DNA from: Combretum micranthum
Taxonomy: Eukaryota; Streptophyta; Magnoliopsida; Myrtales; Combretaceae
Reading direction: 5' to 3'
Assembly (NCBI GenBank): GCA_024138025.1
Contig: JAMXBD010000719.1
Location: 620,001-684,000 of the forward strand
Length of the DNA: 64,000 nt
Shown here piece by piece: positions 33,363 through 45,594 of the stretch; the first letter of the stretch is position 1; each line of letters opens with the position of its first letter. The notes beneath the pieces are model-generated. The model was given only the letters and a program-made list of their open reading frames with translations, made no database searches and was not told the origin of the DNA. Both the position numbers and the translations under genes were made by a program.

Positions 33363-34582
33363 TTAAGGATAATAAAGCTTTATAGCATCTGCATTTACAG
33401 GGTCCCTCAAAGTTGACCCATCCATTTCAGTTAATATTAGTGCACCCCTTGTCAAAGCTTTTTGGACTATGCAGGGTCCTTCATAATTTGAAGTGAACTT
33501 TCCCCTAGGGCCCTAAACATTTAGTAATACCTTTCAAAGAACTAGGTCTCTTGCTTTAAAATTCTTGGTTCGCATTTCCTATTGAATGAACTGGTAATTC
33601 TATTTTGATAACATTGACCATGGAAAATTGCCCGTAATCTCTGTTCATCCAGCAAATTAAGTTGTTCTATTCTTCTCTGAACCTATTCTACTTCATCCAA
33701 TTGAGTTTCAGTGAGTACTCGAAGGGATGGTATTTCTATTTCCACTGGAAGGACAGCTTCGATCCCGTACACAAGAGAGTACGGGGTTACCCCAAGTGAT
33801 ACTCGAACTGTGGTTCTGTATGTCGTTAAGGCAAACGGGAGCATCTCATGCTAATCTTTATAATTTACTACTATCTTTTCAATTATTTTCTTGATGTTTT
33901 TATTAGCTACTTCAACTATCCCATTCATCTGTGGGTGATATGGGGTAGAGTTCTTATGGAGTATTTTGAACTGTTGACAGATCTCATCGATCATCCTATT
34001 GTTCAAGTTGGTTCCATTATCAGTGATGATGATCTCAAGTACTCCATACTGGGAAATAATGTCTCTTTTGAGGAACTTGGCAACCACGTGCTTGGTAACA
34101 TTGGCATGGGAAGTAGCTTCTATCCATTTTGAGAAGTAATCAATAGCAACAAAGATGGACCTATGCCTGTTGGAAGCTTTCGAGGTAATAGGTCCAATTA
34201 TGTCAATTCCCCATATGGAAAAGAGCCAAGGAGATGACAGAGTGTGCAACTCTTGAGGAGGTACATTCTTTCGATCTGCATAAATTTGGCATGAGTGGTA
34301 ACGTCTAACATGCCTGATACAGTCTGATTCCATAGTTAGCCAATAATACCCCATTCTCATTATTTTTTCGAGTCAAAGTATGACCGTTCATATGTGGACC
34401 ACAAACTCCTTCATGAACTTCTTGCATGAGTCTCTCTACTTCTTCCTCATCCACACACCTGAGAAGTATGGTATCAAAAGATCTGCGGTAGAAAGTATTC
34501 CTACTGATGACAAAGTGGTCGACTAGTCTCTTTAGAGTTTTCTTATCATTCTTGGTTACTTCATCTGGGAATTGTCCATTTT
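33363..34582 (-). pseudogene. Tat/Ogre integrase, broken by frameshifts
   Basis: The zinc-binding N-terminus keeps its two His (EVHEGVCGPHMNGH, about 34400-34450). A frameshift near 34363 leads into YYWLTMESDCIRHVRR and YHSCQIYAD. The catalytic core has Asp in WGIDIIGPI, Asp in IITDNGTN and Glu in NGIVEVANK, with exactly 35 residues between the second Asp and the Glu, the D,D35E signature. The C-terminus (PFALTTYRTT, then VTPYSLVYGIEAVLP) continues through further stops to a DPVNADAIKLYYP-like tail. The enzyme inserted element cDNA into the genome. The chain continues across the solo LTR at 34588-38086. Confidence 0.92.
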
Positions 34583-37500
34583 GAATGTGTAAACCCCGGT
34601 TTTCTTAGTAACCAAGTAAACTCCGTAAATCGGAAATCAAAACCTTAAATAGGATTAGTACTAGCAACCTAGGAACCCTAGGTCCGGCTTTTCTTCGATT
34701 TCTACATAAAAGAACCTTTATAGAATAATTTAATGTGGATTATTATTTTACAGTATATTTCAAACCATACAAAGTTTTGATTTCGAAAAATTTTCTATTC
34801 CGGGCTCTCACGAGCTCCATTACGGAAAAACGAGCCCCGAAACTAAAAACCTAGAAAAATATTCCGGAATACTCGTTAGAACCGAAATTTTATAAGGATT
34901 CCAAAAATATATGTTTTATAATTTTTTGGGTTATAAAAATTACAGTTATAACCTTTTTCCCGTATTTTTCTTACTACCGGTAAAGTACATGTTTTATCTA
35001 CTATTTATTACTATTCACAGGTATAACCTACTACACACACACCCATACCCTAGTCTTACATCCTTACAACCACTCAATTATATTTTCTTTTCCAAGAATT
35101 TTTGTCTCTTAACAAATTATTACATTTAATACATTTTATTACACAAATTATAATTTCAAATAAAATCAAAACACTCCCTCTCTCTTTCCTCTAGAACCGG
35201 CGCACCCCCCCTCAATTTTTCCCTCTTTTGTTTTATTTATCTCTTTTTATTACTTAAAACAAACCCTAATTTCATCTAATATATATAGTCTTTTATTTTC
35301 TCTCTCTTTCATTTCATTTCTTTTGTTTCAAAGCTCTCAAATCCTCTCTTCTTCCTCCTCATTGCCGTGAGCCTAGCCCCACCACACACACACACCACAA
35401 GCTTAATCTTCTTCATTCTTCACTAAATCCACCTTAGGTAATGATTCTCAAGCCCTACTACCATTTAATCTTGTAATGGCAAGATTATTCATGAGTATTT
35501 TCACTCAAAGTCCCCATGAGCACTTGCTAGAGACAAGAAAATGCTACTACATGAATATCAAGCCATCACAAGAGTGGATCTTGTGTTTGATTAAGTTTTG
35601 TTGAGATATCTTCATGATCATGCATGTAAAAGTGGAGTAAAGTTGAGATCTAGCATAAAAATTTCATGTTCATGCTTTTAAACTTCATTTCATACATCAT
35701 AAGTAGTAGATCTAGTTTTTAGATGCTTATACCATGCTTGACATTCATGAACTTATGAATGATTTATGTTTTCATGCATTAATGCTTATAAAGGCTTTAT
35801 TTTGTGTATATGAATGTTGTAGTTGGTAGATCCTTAGGGAAATAAAGCAAGGAACTTACAAAGAAAAGGTTTTTGTTTGAAATGTTCAAAGACAAATTCG
35901 TATGATTTCAAGATCCTATTTTAAAAACCCTTTTATCAATTTTAAAACTCATGTTTTATGTGAAAAATGAAGGGTATAGGTAATAGGTATCATTAAGTAG
36001 TGATTTTTATAAGTTGAAATGAGTTTTGATGAGATTAATATATAAAACAAGAAGTGGAATCTAGATAGAAGATATTGAGTTAGTACTCAACATATGAAAT
36101 TCGTAATTTTGAATATAGGTCATAACAACACCTACATCTAAGTTCAAAATAGAAGTTTTATGTATTAAATGGAGTCCTTAAGTAATAGGTACCTTAAAAT
36201 CTTAAGTTTTCATGCATTAAACAAGTTTTTCCTAAAGGAATCACTCACAAATTTAATTTCAAGAAATTCGGATTTTTAGATGAATCCTATTTGAAAACAT
36301 TATTGCAAAGTGTAAAATGCAAATTTTTGTGTAGAAATGAAGGCTTGGGTAATAGGTATAATGAAGACTTAATTTAGATAAGGATAAATTGATTTTCTTA
36401 AGGAAATAACTTCAAAACAAATGAAATACTCAAAGTTAGGAAACTAGTTTTCATGGAAGTGTAAAGTTATGGAATTTCACAAATAAGAAGTTTCTTAATT
36501 TTCCTTTTTGTAAATAATGTCAAAAGCATGCATGCATCAAGTTCATATTGTATCATTCATGATAGGAAATCATCAATATTGCATGTGTAGTTAAACTATA
36601 TGCTAGAAGATATCACAAACATCCACAAAACTATTTTTCAGAATTGAAGTTTTCGAACGACCAGAACGATCCCTCTGTTTCATGATCTAAATATTTTCAA
36701 AACTTGAAAATAATATTAGGAATAGATAGATCATTCGAAGTAGATAGAAATCGAGATATTATATGCTCAATTCCGAGTTAAAATGAGTTAGATATGGTCA
36801 TTTAAAGTTAGGACTTTATCTTATGCGGAAATTAACGAACTTAGTAGCTAGAATTGTTAAGTTATTAGAACCTTATAAGAAATACTCATTTCGGGTATTC
36901 CTTGTACTTAAGTGAATTGGAGGATGGAATTCCACTCCCCGAGGACTACTACGACTAGTGGGTTTCTCTCCATGGTCGAGTGAGTTCATTTCTTAAATAG
37001 TTGTGCTCATGTATGTGCTTGTAATCGTAGTGGCATTAGAATTAGGAAAAGATAAAATTCCGATGATTGTGACATAATTTTGGTTGAATGAATGATAAGT
37101 ATATCGAGACGAGACTTGTTGATAAATCATTGTATAAGCTAGTGTAGACTTGGATTGTTTGAACTTCTCTATGATCGCACTTAATCTGCCTAATTAATAT
37201 GCCACGATCATATGAATAAACTGTACATGCATATCACGTAGTGAGTCACATTGCATGGGTAATTATACCTTTGTGGGAAGAAGGCATAGTAATTCGAGCA
37301 ACGAGGGGCCTGTAAACTCGGTTGTTGGAGGATGGGCCGGAAATTTGAAATGTGTGTGGGTGGGCACCTGTATAAACCATAGTAAAAATTTAAATGTGGT
37401 GGATGGGCACTTGTATCAACCATATAAAGAAGTGAGAAGTATTTAGATGATGGTCGTATGGGCTTGAAACACCTAACCTCGAATGGAGGGCGTAAATCCA

Positions 37501-38091
37501 TTCAACATAAGATTTTCGGATGGTCTTATGTATTGTATGCTCATGTGCTTGTACATTTCATATGGCTGCTAATAACTTGTTTGAGATATACTGTCATTGA
37601 GTATTGAATATTTGGAATTGAATCTCACTAAGCTTGTAGCTTACACCTCGATAGTTTTGTTGTGGTGTTCTTATTTTTGGTTGTTCCAAGAGAACACATT
37701 TTACAGGGTTATCATTTTGGATAAAGAAGCTTTTGAAGAAGTCGGGACCTAGCTAGAGGCATGGACTTCTAGAAAAATCTCTTTAATGTAATCCTAATGT
37801 TTGTAATACGATTTTAGACCGGATAGATTTCCATTATTATTTTGGCAGGGGTATACCCCCTTGACTTCTGTAAAGACTTAACTTATTTAGCTCGTTGTGA
37901 TTTCTATTCTTGATGCTAATGTATGCCTTCTTTAGACTATTCGATTCAAAGTGTGATCCTAAAAGTTGTGCAAGTACACCTTACATTCGATATGTAAACT
38001 TATGGGATGACTAAGGTTATTATACTTAAGTTTAAATATCGAGTGTGGTGGACAATCGCGTTTTGGGTATCCTATGGGGCGTGATAGAATG
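34583..38091. repeat. 5-bp target-site duplication around the solo LTR at 34588-38086
   Basis: GAATG at 34583-34587 and again at 38087-38091, identical. Confidence 0.88.
34588..38086 (+). mobile_element. Solo LTR, chromovirus-type family, inside the Tat/Ogre element
   Basis: It starts TGTAAACCCCGG and ends GGGGCGTGATA (CA mutated to TA), 3499 bp, with a perfect GAATG duplication. No primer site, polypurine tract or coding region lies between, so this is one LTR left after LTR-LTR recombination. It is collinear with the LTR at 62054 and with 23485-26973 in reverse. The U3 has repeated modules around (T)AATAGGTA at 35981, 36183 and 36350. Conserved blocks include ATGGCAAGA near 35477 and GGAGGGCGTAAATCC near 37486. 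The frame 37208-37501 is chance. Confidence 0.9.
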
Positions 38092-38407
38092 AAGTTCTTT
38101 ATATCTTGATACCATGGGGATGGACTTTGAGTTGACTCCATTTAGAGACAAAATGTTGGTTGCCTTTCAATTTCAATCTTTAGAGGCTGTATCCCCATCT
38201 GGCCAGTGACCTTAATTAGCAGGCCAGCGTTGCTAATGCAGCCGTGAACTGATTATGAATTCTTTATACATACTAGAAAGAGATGCTTTTAAATTCCTTG
38301 GTTCGTTCTTCTAAGTGCTGATTATATGGCACTATTTTGGGGTCTTTTATTTGGTACTCACCCACAGTTTGTAGAATAATGGGATTCGAATCCCCGTACA
38401 CCTCTAA

Positions 38408-38908
38408 CTATTCAATTTCCAATTCTAGTGCTATTTTGAGGCCGAGGGTACAAGCTTCGTACTCAATAATGTTATTGGTGTAGGGGAACATCAACTTAGC
38501 AGCTACAAGGAAATGCTCTTCTTCAGGGGAGATCAGTACTGCCCCAATCCCATAGCCATAAACATTTGTGGCTCCATCAAAGTACATTTTCCAACTTGTT
38601 GAATCGTTAGCCTTTGCTTCACTTTGAGTAGCCAACACTTTCTCATCGAGGAATTGTATTGTAGTTTCCAGTGCTGCCTCTTTTGTTGGCAACTTAGCTA
38701 ATTGATCCACAATGACTCGCCCCTTTACTGCTTTTTGTGTGACATATATGATGCCATATTTAGATAACATCATTTTCCATTTGGATATCCTCCCCATTAC
38801 AGCGGGTTTCGTTGATAAGTATCTCAAAGGGTCATGCTTGATCAATAACTCAATTGATAGTACATGATGTATTGATGAAGTCTGTGCATGATCCAAACCA
38901 AGACACAA
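38408..38908 (-). pseudogene. Tat/Ogre RNase H end and second, archaeal-type RNase H (5' part)
   Basis: The frame first reads HDPLRYLSTKP and GRISKWKMMLSKYGI, the end of the retroviral RNase H in Ty3 elements. It then enters a second RNase H with WKMYFDGATN (catalytic Asp, residue 111 of the frame), GIGAVLISPE, and NNIIEYEACTLGL (catalytic Glu). This tandem second domain is typical of Tat/Ogre elements. The rest, up to the 38086 insertion, is degraded by stops. Confidence 0.88.
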
Positions 38909-39380
38909 CGTGTCTTTTTAACTTCAGAGTATCTTTGTTCTCTTGGGGAAAATTTCTTGCCGAGGCAATATATAGCATGTTCTTTCTCGTCTTCACCTTT
39001 TTGCCCTAGCATGCAACCCATTGATATGGGAGACAGTGTGATATAATATTAAGGATCTTCCTCGCTTGGAGAGGGGGGGGGGGGGGGGGGGGGTGGGGAA
39101 TAAGAGGATTCATCAAATACTCTTTGATTTGTTGGAAAGCTTGTTCACATTCATCATTCCATTCAATAGTTGTATTTTCCTTTAGTAATTTGAACCAAGG
39201 CTACATCGGTCTGTAAGTTGAGATATGAATTTGGCAATGTAGTTCAGCCTTCCAAGCAAGCCCCTAACTTCTTTCAGAGTCCTTGGTGGTGGCATCTCTA
39301 AAATGGACTTTATCTTTTTAGGGTCTACCTCAGTTCCTCTTTGACTGACTATAAACCAAAGGAGTTTTCCTAAAGATACC
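38909..39380 (-). pseudogene. Degraded RT connection and first RNase H, with a G run
   Basis: Minus-strand fragments such as KKVYFKGIFRKTPLV and VLDEFKGCLGGLNYIAKFIS-like pieces fit the thumb-to-RNase H segment of Ty3 pol but need several frame changes. A run of 21 G (39073-39093) interrupts the coding region. Confidence 0.6.
39073..39093. repeat. Homopolymer run of 21 G inside old pol sequence
   Basis: Twenty-one G followed by T and four G. It lies where a functional coding region would not tolerate it, so it expanded after the element died, or its length is a sequencing artefact. Confidence 0.88.
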
Positions 39381-40109
39381 TTAAAAGTACACTTTTTCTG
39401 GGTTCAATTTGAGTTGAAATTTTCTAAGCCAATCGAATAATTTCCTTAGAACTTCGATGTGATCCTCTCCTATTCGAGATTTGGCAATCATATCATCAAT
39501 ATAAACTTCCACTTCTTTGTGCATCAAGTCATGCAACAAAGCCACTATTGCCCTTTGACATGTTGCCCCTGTGTTTTTATGTCCAAAAGGCATCACCTTA
39601 TAGCAAAACGTTCCCCATGTGGTGATGAAGGTTGTCTTAGTCTTATCCTCTTCCGCCATACAGATTTGATTATATCTAGAGAAACCATCCATAAAGGAAA
39701 ATAGATGGTTTCTTGTAGTGTTATCAACCAAGAAATCAATATGAGGCAGAGGAAAATAATCTTTAGGGGTAGCCTGGTTTAAATCTTTGAAATTTACACA
39801 AACCCTCACTTTGCTATTCTTTTTCATGACCAGTATGATATTTGCAACCCATTTGGGGTAATCCGAGACCTCAATGAATCCTACTTCTAATAAATTTTTA
39901 ACTTCTTCTTTTATCTTATATAGGATATCAGGTATGAATCGTCTTAATTTTTGTTTTTTGGGTTTAGCATCTTCCTTGATAGGCAATTTGTGAGCTATGA
40001 TTGATGGATCTAGACCCGACATATCAGTATATGACCAAGCAAAGATGTCTAAATAACCAGCCAAGAATCTAGACATTTCATGTTTTTGCGAGTCACTCAA
40101 ATTTCCCAT
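39381..40109 (-). pseudogene. Tat/Ogre reverse transcriptase
   Basis: A 242-codon open stretch covers most of the RT. It contains DIFAWSYTDMSGLDPSI, HKLPI, FIEVSDYPKWVANIILV, KVRVCVNFKDLNQATPKD, FSFMDGFSRYNQI (motif A Asp), TTWGTFCYKVMPFGHKNTGAT (motif B) and VYIDDMIAKS (motif C, Asp-Asp at 39492-39497). These wordings are typical of Tat-lineage RT. It made DNA from the element RNA. The frame breaks after NPEKVYF. Upstream it joins protease sequence only through stops. Confidence 0.95.
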
Positions 40110-40853
40110 TATCCGAAGATATCTAGGTTCCTGGTCATTCCCAAATTGACCACTGTTATTGGCTCATCCACAAAATTTGATGTTTTTCAAATTTATCCCA
40201 ATATTCATGAATTCTTATGTCGTCAGTGTCAGTCTCGACAATTGACCCAACAGAGTTGGAACTGATATTTATATTCTTATTTGCTGTGAACTCATGACAT
40301 ATTGAAGGACTTCCGGCGAAATTAGACTTGTAAAGGGGAGATAGAATATATATAATAAAATGGATGTGAGTAATAGAGATAAGGAAGATTTAGGAAAACA
40401 TAAGGTTCATGATTTCATTCATACGGCAATTTTATTTAATTACAACCGTAGAGGGATCAAGAAAAGGGCAGGGTTTAATATATATATATATTTGACTCTA
40501 CTTCACCTAGAACTCTTACTCATCTGGGAAGCTAGTACTGTAGATGGACATGGTAAACCAGTTGGTCAGAGCTGGAGTAGAGTTGTTAACGTCCTTAGTA
40601 GTGTCAGATTGGTGAGCCCGGTCGATCAGGTCATCAACTTCTAGATATAGAGTATCAAGAAGCATTGAAATTACAGCTACTCGGTCAAATAGCTGTAATC
40701 CAAAATCTTTCATTTCCTTACTACCAATATAAGGAATGGCAGTTTCTTGATAAATAACATAGTTTGTTCTCCCATCACAGTTACCAGTTGGCCATTAGCC
40801 AAAAATTTAACCTTTTGATGTAGAGAGGAAGGTATTGCCCATTCTACATGAAT

Positions 40854-41110
40854 CTAAAGTCGCCCCAGCAGTAGATTGAAAGATCTAAGGATATCTAACA
40901 CTTGGACGGTAATGTTGAATATTTCAGGGCCAATCTCAACTTCTAGCTCAATTTCCCCTTTGATTCCTCTCTTGGATCCATCAAATGCCTTAACAGTTAA
41001 TGGGCTTTGCTTGATTTCAGATTTGTTTATCCCGAGCAATTCCAAGATTGATAAGGGGCAAACGTTGAGGGAAGATCCATTATCTATTAGGACTTAAGCT
41101 ACTAGTATCC
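40854..41110 (-). pseudogene. Tat/Ogre aspartic protease
   Basis: The active site reads VLIDNGSSLNVCPLSIL, with the Asp codon at 41082-41084 and a D-N-G-S variant common in Tat elements. It is followed by LTVKAFDGSKRGIKGEIELEVEIGP and VQVLDILRSFNLLLGR, the flap and the hydrophobic-Gly-Arg end of the retropepsin fold. It would cleave the Gag-Pol precursor. A stop lies just before the active site. Confidence 0.88.
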
Positions 41111-42229
41111 TTTTGCATTTTACCACTATATGTACAGCTTTGGTATGCTGACTACCTTCTTCTCCCAAGTCTTTATGGTAAAACGCGGCTTGATCTAATG
41201 TTAAGATCAAATGGATAATCGGGCCCAATTACTCCGCTAGTATGTTTTCAGGAACCTTTACATCTCCCAGGACTTTCACTAATGCACTCTGGTGTGAATC
41301 AGAGGAAAGCAATAACCCCATTAATGATATTTGAGTAGGGGTTTCAGCAAATTGATTCATGACTTTGTACTCACTTGCCTTGATAATTTTAAAAAATGAA
41401 TCAACATCTTTCTCTTGAGGATTACCATCTACTTTAACAGGCTATTTTTGACTTTCGGCATCGCTCATTTTCTTTATAGCTTCTTCATTGTTGTCATATA
41501 CTCATTCAAATCGAGTTAAACAACATGCAACAGCATTGGCATTAGATTTCTCGTAGTCAAAAGGTACAGCCTTATAATCTTTTGGTTGAACCAAGATGTT
41601 GAATACTAATTTCTTTGGAACCTAAGGCACGAAAGTCTCTTTTAGCTTCTGATCTTTATAACATTGGATCACAACAGGCTTTGGAACCCCATAAAGCATA
41701 CAGACTTCTCTTAGTATTTCAGCTTTAGTTTGCTTTGCTTGGAATTGGTTATCCTCTTCTTCAAATTCAGACCCCTAGCCAATGGGTATGATATCTTCCA
41801 AAGGAGTTAGGGGTCTAAACCATGAATAGTCAACCAGATGCCTAGAGTATCAATAGTAGGGTTACCTGCAAGCTATCTTAACTTTAGTTCCTTGTAAGTG
41901 TTCACCTTACTTTTTACGTTTTGTTCCAACTTTGGAGAAATCGTTTCCAAGATATCTTTTCTTATGATTGTACAATTTTGCAGCATTTTGTAAATTTCAA
42001 TCTTAACTCTAGCATGGTCTTTAAGGTTCACATGCTATAGATGGTCCATCTGTCTGAGTTTCCAAGCAAGTTGGGATAGAGAATATGGTATCTCATCCAG
42101 ATTCAGGGGAAGTTCTTTTTTGATAGTAGTGGACATATTAATGTTATGACCATGAGTGACAGAGGATTGTTGTTGACATTTGGTCCTCGGGCTTGGACAA
42201 AATCCAACTGAATAAGTCCCGCATCTATT
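41111..42229 (-). pseudogene. Gag-to-protease linker of the Tat/Ogre element
   Basis: This is the long, poorly conserved linker typical of this lineage. Short pieces of Gag-Pro sequence are visible in alternating frames with many stops. No defined domain. Confidence 0.5.
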
Positions 42230-43550
42230 AGGTCTTAAATGTGATGTTTTAATCTCCAACAATTTTCAATAGAATGCCTCTCTTGCCCCATGTGATATTC
42301 ACATTTTAGTGTTGGATCGTACCCTTTTGGTTTATACCCTTGAAGTGGAGGCTCAAAAGTCAACATCCTTTCTTCTCAGAGTTTGTGCAGTATTTGAGAC
42401 AAAGGTACGTGAAGCTTAATGAATTGTCGAAATAGGTGATTTCTTCGTTCTTGCTCTTTCCCAGGTTCTTCATTTTGCTAAGTAGGTCCCATAAGATGAA
42501 AGTGAGGCCTAACTGGTTGGAAGGATTAAGTGTTGACAACACTGATAGCTAATTCATTTTCTTTGATAAATGTTTGGGTTGGCCTTTTGTCATGTAGTTC
42601 AATCAATTTGCCAGACAAGATCACATCTTTGATTCTACTTCTGGCTGCCACTATATCAGTAAAGCTAGTAGTTGTATACCCCACTAAATGCCAGTAATAT
42701 GGCTTATCCAGGGTACTGATAAACATAGTAGTCAGCTCCTTTTCAAGGATCATAGTAGTGACCATGGCAGCTCTACCCCTCCACCTCTAGGCATATGCTT
42801 TGAATGTTTCATGATTTCTCTTGGTCATCTTGCTCAGGTCAGCCATTGAGGAAGCCACTTCTATATTGAATTTGTACTGGTTATAGAAGGCTCGAGCCAA
42901 TTTTTCCCAAGTGTTAATCTCATTCATATCCACTTGGGCATACTATAGTAAGGCAGGCCCTGTAAGGCTATCTTAAAAAGTTTGTACCATCAAGGAGTCG
43001 TACTTGGTGTACTTACCCATTTTGTGAATATGTAGGTGAGAATAAAGCACTGGACAACTAGCCCCATTGTATTTCTCGAATTTAGGGACTTTGAATTTTT
43101 TAGGATATTCTCCTTCGTCTTGAGTTTGCGATTGAAAAGGCCTATTTTGTCAAAATCAGTATGAGGCTCAAACAGTTTAAGCTGCTTACTCATTCTTTTT
43201 ATCATGTTCTTCTCTAACTCTTTTTCTTTTTCATCCCAATTTTTCCTTTTAGGCCTATGATATTGGATTCTTCCCTTGGCAACCCTATTTTTGTGTTCTA
43301 ACCATGTATCTCAGCAGGAGTGTCAGTTAAGTTAGGCATCAGGGCCTTATCCGGATGGTTTTGATCCAATGTGTCCAATTTATCTATTGCTTTACCAAGT
43401 GTTGATTCCAAAGTGGTTATTCTCTGTTCCATGGGTTCGCTGTTGTCCCCTGATATTTTGGATTTCAACTTAGTGATTATTGGATTGTGAGCTTTAGCAA
43501 CTTTCTTGCGTGCAATCTTGGTAAGACCCTTAGCATTTAGGCTGAAATTT
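42230..43550 (-). pseudogene. Tat/Ogre Gag with zinc-knuckle-like tail
   Basis: Pieces in shifting frames give a coiled-coil-like start (MEQRITTLESTLGKAIDKLD, about 43370-43431), then the capsid: SLMVQ...LTGPALTWY-like and EKLARAF. RGRAAMVTTMILEKELTTMFISTL and YWHLVGYTTTSFTDIV are at 42526-42780. The tail KCEYHMGQERHSIENCWRLKHHI (about 42238-42306) is the C-x-H-H-C-like motif that follows Gag in Tat/Ogre elements. It would package element RNA. Confidence 0.85.
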
Positions 43551-43864
43551 TGTTAGATACATTTTTTGTTCTAAGTTTTTAATTTTTTAATGAGTTTTTT
43601 AATACATAAGAAGAAATATGTACAAAAGGAAAGATTAGGCATCTCATCTTATTTAGAAAAAGGGAACCAAAATGTTAGTAATCAGTCCATACATAGCAAA
43701 ACTGGACCCTAAAAGGTCTTTTCATTATAGATTCGATTACTAGACTCTATAGACCGGACAAACTCTTTAATTATTTATTTACAAAAGGTGCCTTTAACGG
43801 CAGACTCAAACTAGACTATACGCAGCTGGACTAACTTTCATTCCAACTTTCTCTGCTTCATCAA

Positions 43865-45339
43865 TTAGATTTGGACAAGTCTTCTTTCAGCCGTTTGCAT
43901 TGTTTTTCTTTCTTCAAATAATATGCTTTCCAAAGTTCTTTCTCTCTTTTTTCTCCTGAAAATTAATTTTCCACACTCCCAAGTTCTTCTCATATTCCTG
44001 ATCAGTACCTTGACATTTACTTTCATTACATCCCAATAGCTTTGATCCATAGGAGGGAGGTAAGTTGGTTTAGGCCCTAGAACATCAGAGGCTCGATAAG
44101 GAGTAATATTTGCACAATCTTAAAAATGATATACAAAACTCCGGTTGGCTATGTAAATTTGTAAGTCTGGTCTTATTTCTCTAAAGTGCGAATGGGCTTT
44201 ATGATGCAGGTTTGCCAATAGCTGATGATCTTTTTCAGACTATTGTAATCTCTTGTGAATCAAGGTTAGCATCAGTATAATCAAATAACAGCGGGGTCAA
44301 CGGTTCGGTATAGGTAATGTCTTATAGGCCCCCAACTGTCTAACCATACTTCCTCGAAAGTAACTTGTGCACCCAGTGACCCGAACTGGGGGAACCCATT
44401 TGTAATCCAAGCAATCTAATATAGCTTTAGTACCCCTAAACTATCTAGCTACCCAAAGAATTGTTGCAGTTGGTAGCTCCTCCAATATACCAATCCATTT
44501 TGAAGTGGTAACATTGCTATCAATCTTGATCTTACGAGCACAACTTTCAATTATATCGATGTTTGATTCATTCTGGTAAAGTCATTTCCTAGGCAACCTT
44601 GGTGACTAGCAAACCATAAAATCAAAAGGGTAGGAGCTGGTCGTAGTACTCCGTGGTTATGCTCCTTGATATGAGTAAGGGATCTGATTTGTTTGACTAG
44701 TAGTGTAGGTATGTAGGACTTGCCATTAAGAAATCGAGACCAATTCAGCTGCCCGATAATGGACACTGAAATTTGTTTGAGGAAATAGTATGGTCCCATG
44801 AACAACTGCTATATAAATGTTGATCCTATGTTGTTGCCACATTTCAAATCCCCCACAAAAAATCTGATGGTTCCTGTTGTATCCTACTAGGTAGCAACCA
44901 GTCAATTAGTGAAGAGACTTTCAAGAATTACCCCCTGGATTGGTTCACGACAACAATAAGTTCAGCTTTTTGAACTCCTATCAATTTGTTGAAAATTGAG
45001 GCTGGGAGGGCCTTGAGCTAGGGAACAAAATTCCTTCTTCAAGAGGGGTAGTATGCAAAAGTTGCGCATATTCTTCTAGTGTAGGGGCCAACATGTTGGT
45101 ATTGAGCTCAAATGCACATATGTCTAGATTCCAAAAACAAACCAAGGCTCGAAGTAATTTCCAATTTAATTGGACCTTTAGTAGGGACATGACTGGGCCA
45201 ATTTTCTTAATAATGAATTCCTGATGTTGTTATTAAAGCTGTTGAACATTTTTTCTAAGATGGTGATGGGTAATGAATATGCATCAAGATGGATCATTGG
45301 GACTTGAGCCGATTGAGAACTACTTCCTTGACTTTCCAT
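43865..45339 (-). pseudogene. Ogre-type ORF1 upstream of gag (DUF7745-like)
   Basis: An ATG at 45339 opens MESQGSSSQSAQVPM. After a frame change near 45190 it reads LNWKLLRALVCFWNLDICAFE and LAPTLEEYAQLL, resembling the plant DUF7745 region (VPTLEEYEHLLG type) in ORF1 of Ogre elements. Further pieces are 44551-44805 (LLVKQIRSLTHIKEHNHGVLRPAP) and a basic coiled-coil-like end at 43865-44050. Function of ORF1 is unknown even in active elements. The domain name is from memory of the family; the position upstream of gag supports it. Confidence 0.65.
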
Positions 45340-45594
45340 GACTAAATTTTAAAAAGGAAAACCAAAATTACAACCATTTTCAAAACCTAAAATACAAACC
45401 AATAATTACAACTTACAACGTATAAATGGATCGATTACAACATTTTTTTTAAAAGAAAATCGGCCCCATTACAAGATGTCTGATTTTTCTAAAAGATAAA
45501 GACTGATAAATAAATAAATAAATTGAACGGATAGAGGTGGGTTCTAGGGCACCTTGTTCTATAGGCTCACTTCCCTCATTGGAACGAGTCGTAG
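45340..45594 (-). other. Tat/Ogre 5' leader, right part cut by a solo LTR
   Basis: Untranslated sequence between ORF1 and the LTR insertion at 45595. It continues at 53415. Confidence 0.5.
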
